From Legionellaceae bacterium UBA6148 (GTDB lineage: Bacteria; Pseudomonadota; Gammaproteobacteria; Legionellales; Legionellaceae), in the NCBI GenBank assembly GCA_002423125.1, contig DIUW01000058.1, positions 1-43,551 on the forward strand: a stretch of DNA of 43,551 nt, read 5' to 3'. Below, one piece after another: positions 1 through 8,900 of the stretch. The position numbers were made by a program, and so were the translations under genes. Every line of letters starts with the position of its first letter. The stretch's first letter is position 1. Below the pieces are notes generated by a model. The model ran no database searches. It was not told the DNA's origin and saw only the letters and a list, made by a program, of their open reading frames with translations.

Positions 1-2
1 TC

Positions 3-216
3 AGGATGTTTTACAGATGGAGCCTCAGTTTGTACCGACAAGAGAAAATTTGGCAGCGGATGGGGATTGAACTAGCAAGAAATACGGTATGCGGTTGGAT
101 AATGGCAGCTGCTGAAGTCTGTATGCCCATGCGAGATCCTCTGATGAAGTCATTAATCGCATCGGGCTATATACAAGCCGATGAAATCCCGCAACCCGTA
201 GTTCTCCGAACGGATA
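3..216 (+). pseudogene. IS66-family transposase fragment, truncated
   Basis: The reading frame from base 3 resembles the middle of an IS66-type transposase. It has the conserved segment SLYRQEKIWQRMGIELAR, then a TVCGWIMAAAEV stretch, then IQADEIP, which corresponds to the H/Q-A-D-E-T-P motif holding a catalytic acidic residue in IS66 enzymes. After this motif the similarity stops, and the frame closes at about 302 without the rest of the catalytic domain. The 5' part lies outside the window. This is a dead remnant rather than a working transposase. The family call rests on remembered motif similarity. Confidence 0.7.
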
Positions 217-282
217 CTTTTATTACCGTTCAACATCATCTCAAAAAACAACTAAATCTCGCAACCCGTAGTTCCCCGAACG
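190..282. repeat. Pair of 23-bp direct repeats at the end of the IS remnant
   Basis: The segment CGCAACCCGTAGTTCTCCGA and the following ACG at 190-212 recur at 260-282 with one mismatch, 70 bp apart. The first copy lies where the IS66-like coding similarity fades. The repeats may mark a small duplication during decay of the element. Their origin is not clear from the sequence. Confidence 0.6.
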
Positions 283-431
283 CTTACGTTTTAACTCATT
301 AGGTTCAGCATCGGTAATATTATCTTTATCAGATTTTCCATAAGCAGTAATCAATAAAACGAGCCAATTTTGTCAAGTAAATTATGACACAATAAGATCA
401 ATGTATCTCAAAATATAATTTCAAATTTTTC

Positions 432-461
432 TTGACGAATCCAGAATCCTACTCCTATAGT
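432..461 (+). promoter_or_regulatory. Putative sigma70 promoter of the mraZ/dcw cluster
   Basis: TTGACG at 432-437 and TATAGT at 456-461 match -35 and -10 hexamers with an 18-bp spacer. They lie about 70 bp upstream of the mraZ start and just upstream of the MraZ boxes. That is the expected order for the autoregulated dcw promoter. Confidence 0.6.
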
Positions 462-491
462 GTATTAAAGTGGTGTAAACTAATTGAAAAG

Positions 492-506
492 TGGGGATTT
501 GTGGAG
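492..506 (+). promoter_or_regulatory. Putative MraZ operator boxes
   Basis: TGGGG at 492-496 and TGGAG at 502-506 form two pentamers on a 10-bp period. This matches the known MraZ recognition pattern of TGGGN repeats separated by 5 bp. A related TGGTG lies upstream at about 471-475 but off this register. The boxes sit between the promoter and mraZ, so MraZ probably represses its own operon here. The family knowledge is established; the site assignment is by eye. Confidence 0.5.
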
Positions 507-529
507 TAACTCACAGAAAGGGCGTAGTC

Positions 530-994
530 ATGAGCATGTTTCGCGGGATCAATGCCATTAACATCGACGGAAAAGGACGAATCGCCGTACCTACACGGTA
601 TCGTGACGCCTTACTTGCTGAAGATGCGGGCTCATTGGTCGTGACGATTGATACTGAAGAAACCTGTCTACTGCTCTACCCAGTGAAAGAATGGCAAGTG
701 ATTGAAATCAATTTGCAACGTTTGCCAAGTTTTAATGCCCAAGCGCGACGAATTCAACGGTTATTAATTGGTCATGCAACGGATATTGAATTGGACACCA
801 ATGGTCGATTGTTACTGCCATTACCGCTTCGTGAGCATGCAAAATTGGATAAACGAGTCGTGCTGATTGGGCAAGGCAACAAATTTGAAATTTGGGATGA
901 GGACTTGTGGCAATCAAAACGTTCACAATGGCTGGCTGATGAAGCGTTAGGCCTTGATGGATTGCCCGATGAAATGAAAACTTTTTCGTTATAG
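530..994 (+). CDS. mraZ: Transcriptional regulator MraZ
   Basis: This 154-residue protein has the two AbrB-like half-domains of MraZ, seen as GKGRIAVPTRYRD in the first half and TNGRLLLPLPLRE in the second. MraZ is the DNA-binding autorepressor at the head of the division and cell-wall cluster. The frame is open further upstream to a GTG at 491, but that start would lie inside the MraZ boxes. The ATG at 530 has an AAAGGG ribosome-binding site a few bases upstream and gives the usual family length (about 152 residues), so it is preferred. Another ATG follows two codons later. rsmH, ftsL, ftsI and murE follow on the same strand. Confidence 0.95.
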   Translation: MSMFRGINAINIDGKGRIAVPTRYRDALLAEDAGSLVVTIDTEETCLLLYPVKEWQVIEINLQRLPSFNAQARRIQRLLIGHATDIELDTNGRLLLPLPLREHAKLDKRVVLIGQGNKFEIWDEDLWQSKRSQWLADEALGLDGLPDEMKTFSL

Positions 995-1085
995 TGAGAT
1001 AAAAAAATATATATTTTTGCGGCATCATCGGGTAAAGTGCACGTTTTTTTAATAGTTGTAAACCTTGATGAATAACGGGATGTAA

Positions 1086-2015
1086 ATGATGACCGAACAC
1101 CGAGCCGTCTTGTTGAAAGAGTCTATTGACGGTTTAAATATTGTCCAAGATGGTGTTTATATTGATGGAACGTTTGGCCGAGGAGGCCACAGTCGTGCCA
1201 TTTTAGAAAAATTAGGTGAAGCAGGGCGATTAATTGCATTTGATAAAGATCCTGAAGCGATCGCTTATGCCGAACATCATTTTTGTAATGATAAACGATT
1301 TTCAATTGTACATGCTTCATTTGCGGCCTTAAGTCAGATCGTAAAAGAGCAGCAGTTCGATGGCAAAATTAATGGGATTTTAATGGATCTGGGGGTTTCT
1401 TCTCCTCAATTGGACAACCCAGAACGTGGGTTTAGTTTTATGCAACAAGGGCCTTTGGATATGCGAATGGATTTGCATCAAACACTGACGGCGGCCTCGT
1501 TTGTGAATCATGCAAAAGCAGACGAAATGGCTGCAGTATTTCGAGAGTACGGAGAAGAACGATTTGCAGGACGTATTGCGCGGGCGATTGTTGAAGCGCG
1601 TGATGTCGAGCGGATTGAAACAACGGCTGTATTAGCTGAGATTGTGAAGCAGGCGAATCCTAAATGGGAAAAGCATAAGCATCCTGCAACACGTGTATTT
1701 CAGGCGATTCGAATTTATGTTAATCAAGAACTAACGGATTTAAGTAGTGCGTTAAAGCAATGTGTTGACGTGATGGCGGTCGGTGGACGTTTGTCAGTCA
1801 TCAGCTTTCATTCACTAGAGGACAGGATTGTTAAACAATTTATGCGAAAGATGGAGCAAGGAAATGCACCGCCCAAAGGGGTGCCCGTTAGGGAAGTCGA
1901 TATCGAAACATGTTTTAAAAGAGTAGGTAAGGCGATTAAACCGCACGATAATGAAGTGAGTATTAACGTTCGTGCTCGAAGTGCAGTGCTAAGGATAGGG
2001 GAGAAAATAAAATGA
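1086..2015 (+). CDS. rsmH: 16S rRNA (cytosine-1402-N4)-methyltransferase RsmH
   Basis: This 309-residue protein matches RsmH (MraW), which methylates N4 of C1402 in 16S rRNA using S-adenosylmethionine. The SAM-binding motif YIDGTFGRGGHS is at residues 25-36. Further family signatures are LMDLGVSSPQLD, RGFSFMQQGPLDMRMD and the C-terminal VISFHSLEDRIVK. Length is normal. It starts with two adjacent ATG codons. Its stop overlaps the ftsL start by 4 bp (ATGA), indicating translational coupling in the dcw operon. Confidence 0.97.
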   Translation: MMTEHRAVLLKESIDGLNIVQDGVYIDGTFGRGGHSRAILEKLGEAGRLIAFDKDPEAIAYAEHHFCNDKRFSIVHASFAALSQIVKEQQFDGKINGILMDLGVSSPQLDNPERGFSFMQQGPLDMRMDLHQTLTAASFVNHAKADEMAAVFREYGEERFAGRIARAIVEARDVERIETTAVLAEIVKQANPKWEKHKHPATRVFQAIRIYVNQELTDLSSALKQCVDVMAVGGRLSVISFHSLEDRIVKQFMRKMEQGNAPPKGVPVREVDIETCFKRVGKAIKPHDNEVSINVRARSAVLRIGEKIK

Positions 2016-2350
2016 ATGCTGCAGCGAGACAAATTAATCAAAATACGCTTTTTAGTGGACATCTTGGAGGGTTGCGTTTGTCAAAACAACTGATGTTCCC
2101 ACTCCTGTTGTTGTTTTCCATATTAGCCAGTGCATTGATGGTTGTTTACTCAACCAACGTGCATCGAGAGACATTTACGCAGCTACAATTGGCTGAGCGA
2201 CATGGACAGCTGCTTCAATTACGCTGGGGAAAATTACTATTAGAGCAAGCCAGTCTTGCTACGCCTGCGCGAGTACAAGAATTAGCCACTGAGAAATTTC
2301 AAATGGCATTGCCGGCAGATAATCAAACGGTTATGTTGCGGCTACAATGA
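2012..2350 (+). CDS. ftsL: Cell division protein FtsL
   Basis: This 112-residue bitopic membrane protein has a short cytoplasmic N-terminus, one hydrophobic segment (about residues 29-46, LMFPLLLLFSILASALMVVY) and a periplasmic heptad-like region. That is the FtsL layout, part of the FtsQLB divisome complex. FtsL proteins diverge strongly in sequence, so identification depends largely on size, topology and position between rsmH and ftsI. It overlaps both neighbours by 4 bp. Confidence 0.9.
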   Translation: MNAAARQINQNTLFSGHLGGLRLSKQLMFPLLLLFSILASALMVVYSTNVHRETFTQLQLAERHGQLLQLRWGKLLLEQASLATPARVQELATEKFQMALPADNQTVMLRLQ

Positions 2351-4020
2351 AAATAAAAGGGCATCAGGCAAGATTAATTGTTATTTGTTTATTTTTTAGT
2401 CTAATTCTGCTTATCCTCTTGTGGCGAATGTATGATTTAATGATTCTCAATCGCCCCTTTTTAAAAGGGCAAGGGGATGCGCGAAGTTTGCGTTCAGTGA
2501 GTATTCCTGCTTATCGAGGGATGATCATTGATAGGCTTGGCTCGCCGCTCGCTATTAGTACGCCAGTACAGACTGTTTGGCTCAACCCAAAAGTGTTTTC
2601 AGCCAACCATAAGCAAATGGCTGCATTGGCAACGTTACTTAAGATTAAACCGAATCAATTAGCTGCGCGCGTTGCGCGTGCAAAAAAACGCGGATTTTTA
2701 TATTTACAGCGCCAAATTCCACCCGCAGTTGCCAAAAAGATTGCTCATCTTGATATTCCGGGTCTTTATTTTCAAGAGGAATTTAAACGTTACTATCCTG
2801 CCGGAGAAAGTACGGCTCAATTATTGGGGTTTACCGATATTGATGATCAAGGTCTTGAGGGGCTTGAACTGGCTTACAATGACTGGTTACGCGGCGTTAT
2901 GGGTAAACGGAGGGTTGTGAAGGATCGGATCGGGCGAATTGTTGCTGATCTTGGTGTTTTAAAAGAGCCGCGTCCAGGACATGCTCTGCAATTAAGTATT
3001 GATCATCGAATTCAATATATTGCTTACCACGAACTGCAGAAAACCATCGAACAATTTGGAGCGAAGTCAGGTTCAGTTCTTGTGATTGATACACAAACGG
3101 GCGAAGTGCTCGCCGTTGCGAATGCGCCTTCGTTTAATCCTAATATCCGTGGTCGTTATACACTCGATAGCTATCGAAATAAAGCATTTATCGATACGTT
3201 TGAACCTGGATCTGTAATGAAACCATTAAGCATTGCCAGTGCGTTGGATACGGGAAAATTTACGCCTCAAACGATCATTGACACGCGACCAGGTTGGATG
3301 AGTGTACAAGGACACGCTGTTCGAGATGTGCATAACTACGGTGTTTTAGATGTGACCGGTGTTTTGCAGCATTCCAGTAATATTGGTGTGACCAAAATGA
3401 TCTTGACCAGTCCGCCAAATCAACTCATTGATTTGTTAACTCGTTGCGGATTTGGTCAGCGTACAGATAGTGGTTATCCGGGTGAAAGTAGTGGTTCGAT
3501 GCTGCATGTTAAAGAAGCCAGTCCTTTTGTATTAGCGACCTTGGGATTTGGCTATGGTGCATCGACTACTGCCGTGCAGTTAGCACGAAGCTATTTGATT
3601 TTTGCAAATCATGGAAAATTGTTGCCGATTAGCCTTATACATAATCAAAAAAGTGGTGAGGTTGTGCAAGCCTTGAATGCAAAAACAGCCGATCAAGTAC
3701 TAACGATGATGGAAGCAGTGGTCGAGACGCCTCAAGGAACGGGTCGTTCTGCTCAAGTGTCAGGGTATCGTGTGGCTGGCAAAACAGGGACATCACGTAT
3801 TGCTGGAAAGAAAGGGTATGAGGAACGTCGTTATATTGCGAGTTTTGTAGGTATCGCACCAGTGAGTCAGCCAAGATTAATCGTCGCAGTGGCTATTTTT
3901 GAACCGACACACGGTGGCTATTACGCAGCGGCGGTTGCAGCGCCGTTATTTTCTAAAATTATGGGGGCGTCATTACGAATACTTGACGTGTATCCTGACA
4001 AACTGGCGGCGACATCATGA
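2347..4020 (+). CDS. ftsI: Peptidoglycan transpeptidase FtsI (PBP3)
   Basis: This 557-residue class B penicillin-binding protein carries out septal peptidoglycan cross-linking. An N-terminal membrane anchor (about residues 9-30) is followed by the pedestal domain and the transpeptidase domain. The catalytic motifs are complete: Ser289 in EPGSVMKP (SxxK), Ser343-Ser344-Asn345 (SxN) and Lys479-Thr480-Gly481 (KTG). It overlaps ftsL upstream and murE downstream by 4 bp each. Length and motif order are normal for FtsI. Confidence 0.97.
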   Translation: MKIKGHQARLIVICLFFSLILLILLWRMYDLMILNRPFLKGQGDARSLRSVSIPAYRGMIIDRLGSPLAISTPVQTVWLNPKVFSANHKQMAALATLLKIKPNQLAARVARAKKRGFLYLQRQIPPAVAKKIAHLDIPGLYFQEEFKRYYPAGESTAQLLGFTDIDDQGLEGLELAYNDWLRGVMGKRRVVKDRIGRIVADLGVLKEPRPGHALQLSIDHRIQYIAYHELQKTIEQFGAKSGSVLVIDTQTGEVLAVANAPSFNPNIRGRYTLDSYRNKAFIDTFEPGSVMKPLSIASALDTGKFTPQTIIDTRPGWMSVQGHAVRDVHNYGVLDVTGVLQHSSNIGVTKMILTSPPNQLIDLLTRCGFGQRTDSGYPGESSGSMLHVKEASPFVLATLGFGYGASTTAVQLARSYLIFANHGKLLPISLIHNQKSGEVVQALNAKTADQVLTMMEAVVETPQGTGRSAQVSGYRVAGKTGTSRIAGKKGYEERRYIASFVGIAPVSQPRLIVAVAIFEPTHGGYYAAAVAAPLFSKIMGASLRILDVYPDKLAATS

Positions 4021-5474
4021 AATTATCGGCATTATTGTCCATTTTTTCCATTGATATGACGTTGGCGTCTGATGTTCATATCCACGGTTTGCAAAATGAT
4101 AGTCGACATATTAGACCTGGGGATTTATTCATCGCCTATCCTGGAGCGGTAACGGATGGACGTCACTACATTCATCAAGCCATTCATGCGGGTGCCGTAA
4201 CCGTATTGTACGATCCAGATGATTTTTTATTGGACTCTGATTCAGTCAATACGATACCGGTGATCCCTATACCGAAATTGAGCCAAAAACTCGCGATGAT
4301 TGCCCTTCATTTTTATCATTATCCCGCCAGTCAAATGTCAGTAACGGGTGTGACAGGTACTAATGGAAAAACAACCATTGCCTATCAACTTGCTCAAGCT
4401 TATGATTTATTGGGTAGTCCTGCCGCTTATATCGGAACGATTGGTCAAGGTGATGTTCATGCGCTAAAACCGTTAGCTAACACAACCCCTGATGCGTTGT
4501 GCATTCAACATTTGCTCCATGATTATGTCGTCGGCGGTATTCAGCAGGTTTGCATGGAGGTGTCTTCTCATGCATTAAGCCTTGGCCGTGTTGAGGGGAT
4601 AGGATTTCGGCAAGCTATTTATACCAATTTAAGCCATGAGCATCTCGATTTCCATGGTTCAATGGAGGCTTATGCTAAGGCAAAAGCACGCTTGTTTGCA
4701 ATTCCCACACTACCGTGTGCCGTTATCAATCAAGATGATGCCTATACTCTGCTGATGCAACAGCATGTCCCATCGACATGCCGATTGTTAACGTATGGTA
4801 TTGATAATGCTTCAGATGTCCGAGCGGTTTCATGGCAAACAGGCATGTCCGGTAGTACTATCAATGTCGAGTCACCGTGGGGGCAACATCAGTTGCATAC
4901 TCAGTCTTTAGGTCGCTTTAATTTATACAACACGTTAGCGGTTTTCACGAGTCTGATGGCCAGTGAGATTGCATCGGTGGATGCTGTGGTTGACGTTATG
5001 AGTCAGTTGAAACCGTCGCCTGGACGCATGGAGATTGTTGCACAACATCCATGCGTGATCGTGGATTACGCACACACACCAGACGCTTTAGAAAACGTTC
5101 TGATCACACTCGTCGATTTAAAGCCACAAACATTATGGGTGGTGTTTGGTTGTGGTGGCGATCGTGATCGCACCAAGCGGCCACTCATGGGGCGAGTAGC
5201 AAGCCAATATGCTCATGTTATTGTATTAACAAATGATAACCCCAGAGGCGAAGATCCTGAGTTGATTATTCAAGAAATCCGTCAAGGTATGCCGGTCGAT
5301 AGTCATATACACGCCATTCCAGATCGGCGTGCGGCGATTCAATACGTATTGAACAACGCGAATGCTAATGACATCATCTTGATCGCCGGGAAGGGGCATG
5401 AAGATTATCAAATTATTGGGAATCAGCGTTTTCCCTTTTCAGATCAACTGGCAGTGCGTGAAATTTTATCTTAG
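4017..5474 (+). CDS. murE: UDP-MurNAc-tripeptide synthetase MurE
   Basis: This 485-residue Mur ligase adds the third stem-peptide residue to UDP-MurNAc-L-Ala-D-Glu. The ATP-binding loop GVTGTNGKTT starts at residue 111. The DNPR motif at residues 407-410 is the signature of MurE enzymes that use meso-diaminopimelate, consistent with dapF being present at 15227-16021. In most gammaproteobacteria murF, mraY, murD and ftsW follow. Here murE is the last gene on this strand before an opposite-strand giant gene, so the cluster is split. Confidence 0.97.
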   Translation: MKLSALLSIFSIDMTLASDVHIHGLQNDSRHIRPGDLFIAYPGAVTDGRHYIHQAIHAGAVTVLYDPDDFLLDSDSVNTIPVIPIPKLSQKLAMIALHFYHYPASQMSVTGVTGTNGKTTIAYQLAQAYDLLGSPAAYIGTIGQGDVHALKPLANTTPDALCIQHLLHDYVVGGIQQVCMEVSSHALSLGRVEGIGFRQAIYTNLSHEHLDFHGSMEAYAKAKARLFAIPTLPCAVINQDDAYTLLMQQHVPSTCRLLTYGIDNASDVRAVSWQTGMSGSTINVESPWGQHQLHTQSLGRFNLYNTLAVFTSLMASEIASVDAVVDVMSQLKPSPGRMEIVAQHPCVIVDYAHTPDALENVLITLVDLKPQTLWVVFGCGGDRDRTKRPLMGRVASQYAHVIVLTNDNPRGEDPELIIQEIRQGMPVDSHIHAIPDRRAAIQYVLNNANANDIILIAGKGHEDYQIIGNQRFPFSDQLAVREILS

Positions 5475-5918
5475 TACAACAGTGTTCAATGATAGCGGAA
5501 ATTTTTTAAAACAGGTAAAACCGTATTAAGCATAAAGCAGCATCCGTACGCAAGCTTGGGATGACGTATGTTGTTACATGCTTCTGTTTGTCGGCACTGA
5601 AAAAAAGACGCTATTTATTTGTGTAAACTCAGTTTTGAGTTTCTTTAAAAGAAATTGAAGTGAGTGCTCATGGCCTTGAGTATTTTCGGTTGCTCGAGGA
5701 GAGAAGCGGCGGAGGCCTTCTTCAATTTTGCTCATTACTGCCAGAGGGGGCTTCTTTTATCGTCGCGTTTAATTCATTTATAAATTCGCGTCGTAATGTG
5801 CTCGCTCCGTTTTATAACCCAAAATTCCTAAAAAACAAGCAATTTTCATGCTCCAATAATCGCGTCGTGCGTAAGTTTCTTCACGTGCTCGTAGATAGTT
5901 GTAAAATAGGCCGTTTTC
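5475..5918. other. Gene-free stretch between murE and the giant LRR gene
   Basis: No convincing gene is seen in these 444 bases. A plus-strand frame (5660-5938, GTG start) and a minus-strand frame (5574-5735) are open but lack ribosome-binding sites and recognisable motifs. A small inverted repeat, CATCC...GGATG, lies near 5540-5562 and resembles the REP-like fragments elsewhere in the window. No clear intrinsic terminator for either converging gene was found. The stretch occupies the place where murF would normally begin. Confidence 0.5.
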
Positions 5919-8900
5919 TTAGTCAAAATACAAGATAGCCAGTTCCTCTGATGTATGTTTTTTAGGCGTGCGCGTTGAAGAAAAAAATGCATTACCGTTT
6001 GTCGAAGACGGTGCTTGTGAAGCCGGTGAGGTTTGTAACGGTTGATGGGATTTGAAGCGCATTGCACAGCGTAGTAAGTCTCTAAAACAAAGTCGACTGT
6101 TATCCGTTTGACGTAACGCCATGTATTCTGTCACCATGGGTTTAGCAACAGACTCCTGCAGTCCTTTAGTCGTTAAAATCTCGACCAAATCAGCGTGTGT
6201 GTAATGGTGTAGATGAACGGTATGCATGCGATGCGCAAGCGCTTCACTGGCTTTTCTACGCCCATTTAACTGGGCGGAGTTTTGTGTTCCGATGAGTAAA
6301 AATCCTGGTTTGGGCGTTATCGATGCCTTTTTATAATCTGCAATTTGCGCACTAATTGCGTCATCTTCCGGTACATTCCCCATCAATAGAGCATTTAAAA
6401 AACGCTCCATCATGGGGGAGGAGTTGATTTCATCAATCACCACCACCGAACCTTCATAAAATGCTTTGCACAACAAGGCTTTTTTGTCGGATAACGGCGT
6501 ACTAACAGGCACATGATAAAAGCCTGAGGTCTGTTGCTCAAGAGGGCCTTGTAATTGACGTACCGATAGCCCGTTTTCCCGAAGTGCTTCTAAGACCAGC
6601 TCGCTTTTACCTGCGCCTGGCTCGCCTTCTAAAATCACCCCACCTAATCCACCATACTGTTGTAGTAATGTTCGCTCGTTATCAAATCGCCTTGCTTGGC
6701 GTAACGCTAAAAAATCGTTCAATATTTGCCATCCGGGACGATTGGTGTTGTTGATGACCATTGATGATGACAATGTTGTTTCACGGGGCGCCAAACGATG
6801 AGTCGACTCTGTCTTAAATAACGTATCAAATTCAGCCTGCTTATGTTGCGGCACAAAAGGACGTGATAGCGTATGCGCATAATAAGCCGCAACAAGGTCT
6901 GGTTGCTGCTTGCAAAATGTTGATGTCAGGAGTGCCATTGTGGTTAATTCACGTGGGCTTAACAAGATTTTGTCGGTGCTGATGCTCGTGAGATAATCGT
7001 AGACAGCTAAAATACGCGTAACAACAGCATCACCATTCGGCATGTCTTTTAGAGCGGGTCGCAATAGGGTATGACTGACGTAGGCCGGAGGGATGGGGTC
7101 AAAAATCAAACTATTGCCGTGTCGCTTAAATAAAGACGGGAGTTGTCGTTCATCACCATAGGAGATGGGATTTCCTGCAAAGATGACTTTATGGTCTTTG
7201 GTGAGCGGCATCATTTGATTGTTGATGCGGATAAACGGAGGTGTTGCCCATAAACTTTCAAACTCACTCCATTGGCGTGATGAGATATTGGCTTCATCAA
7301 TAAATAACGTTTTATAACCCGGGGTTTTGTCGTTTGCCCACGCGTGGCAATCGACGTGCAGTGCGGGGTATTTTTTTCGCCAAACCTTGTCAATAAACGT
7401 TGTTTTACCAACGCCGGTGAGACCCGCTAAAAAGACAAACGGAGATTGCTCGAGATGCGTTTCAACTTGCGAGAGTCTTTGTGCATCAAACGCGTTGCTT
7501 TCTTTGGCTTCATTACGACTTCTCGCTGAAAATGGTTTCAGCACGATCGAATGCATGCCAAGCCACGGGGCTTGTTTGTTTTTTGCCAGCGTCATGGCGC
7601 GTAGCTCAGGAAGCGTATGTTGCTGGATTGTCTCATCCGTTAGCGACCTATCTATTGCAGCGAACGCTTCTTTTTTTTCAGCAATCGTCACGTCGTGAGA
7701 AAATCCAGGCGTGAGAGGACACGATAACGGTGAGTGACTGACCAGTAATAGTGTTCCAGAAGGTGATTTTTGTTGACTTCTTACAAACATCAACTCACTT
7801 AAGTGCTGTTGCAACTCAGCGCTCAATACGCCCGTTAGAACGACATCCTTTCCTTGACGTAGCAGTTTGGATAACAGGCCTTCTTCTTCCCTAAAGCAAA
7901 ACGATGCCGTTTTCGTATCAAACTGACCATCAATTTTTTGGATTAAATCAGCGGGATTGATTTCTGAAATATCCAGCACGACACGCTCGGGATTTTGAGG
8001 TAATAACGCAATGGTCGTATCCGGACAGCTACTTTGACAATGGGCGGTTCGTGGATATTTTCGACACCATCTCGCGCGTGATGTTTTGATCGGTGTTGTA
8101 GAAAGACCCCATTCAGCAGGTAGAGTGACGCCTTCAGCAAGCAATAGGTTCACCTTGACCTGATGCTCCTTGCACATTGATAACCATTGAGTCCATACAG
8201 ATGTAGGCAGCGAATGACTCACATACACCGTTATTGTTTGCTGTGAATGACGCTCCAATAGCCCTGGTTTTGACTCAAGCCCTACGTTGTCGGTCCACGC
8301 ATAGCTTCCCAAAAAACGGGAGAATGTTGCGGGATTTAGAACAAGGGTGTTCAACGGAACAGGCTTTTTGGAATCGGCAAGCGTGATGTTGTCGTTTTTA
8401 ATCGAGGTATAGCCATTTTGTTGATGCAGTGTAAACGACGCGGGCAGATCAATTCCCTCACCGTAACACGAGATGCGTTGGGTTAATAAGGCATTTTGCC
8501 AGAAGCTGACAAACGCATCATTATGCCAGGGAGCATTATGCAGCCGAATGTTTGTTTTTCCTTCTTTGAGCGCACGCAGTAACGCTCCCTCGATAAAGAA
8601 GAGCTTATTCCCACGTAAATCCCAATGACCGAGTAACTGTGCTTCCCAATCGTTTCCACCGAATAATTCAATAGCCAGCGCATCGCTGTTTGGCGTTTTA
8701 GACGTATCCACCAAAGGAGGTGCTGCGAATTGACTCAGCGGCAATGGCGGTGATGCAATGTCATCGAAGCGCGAGTAGAAGTCAGCTCCGGTATAAGCGC
8801 CTTCTTTCTCAGGCATCAACAGTCCGATGACGCGCGTTTTTTTAGGCAACGGCGTTCCATCCGCGTGTGGTTTTGGGTCAAGGATGGCATTAAAGCGAAC

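Noticed and set aside
5574..5735. Minus-strand 53-codon frame starting MSKIEEGLRRF
   Set aside because: No ribosome-binding site and no recognisable motif; too short to support alone.
5660..5938. Plus-strand 92-codon frame after murE, possible murF remnant
   Set aside because: GTG start without a ribosome-binding site, no Mur ligase motif, and overlap with the end of the giant gene.
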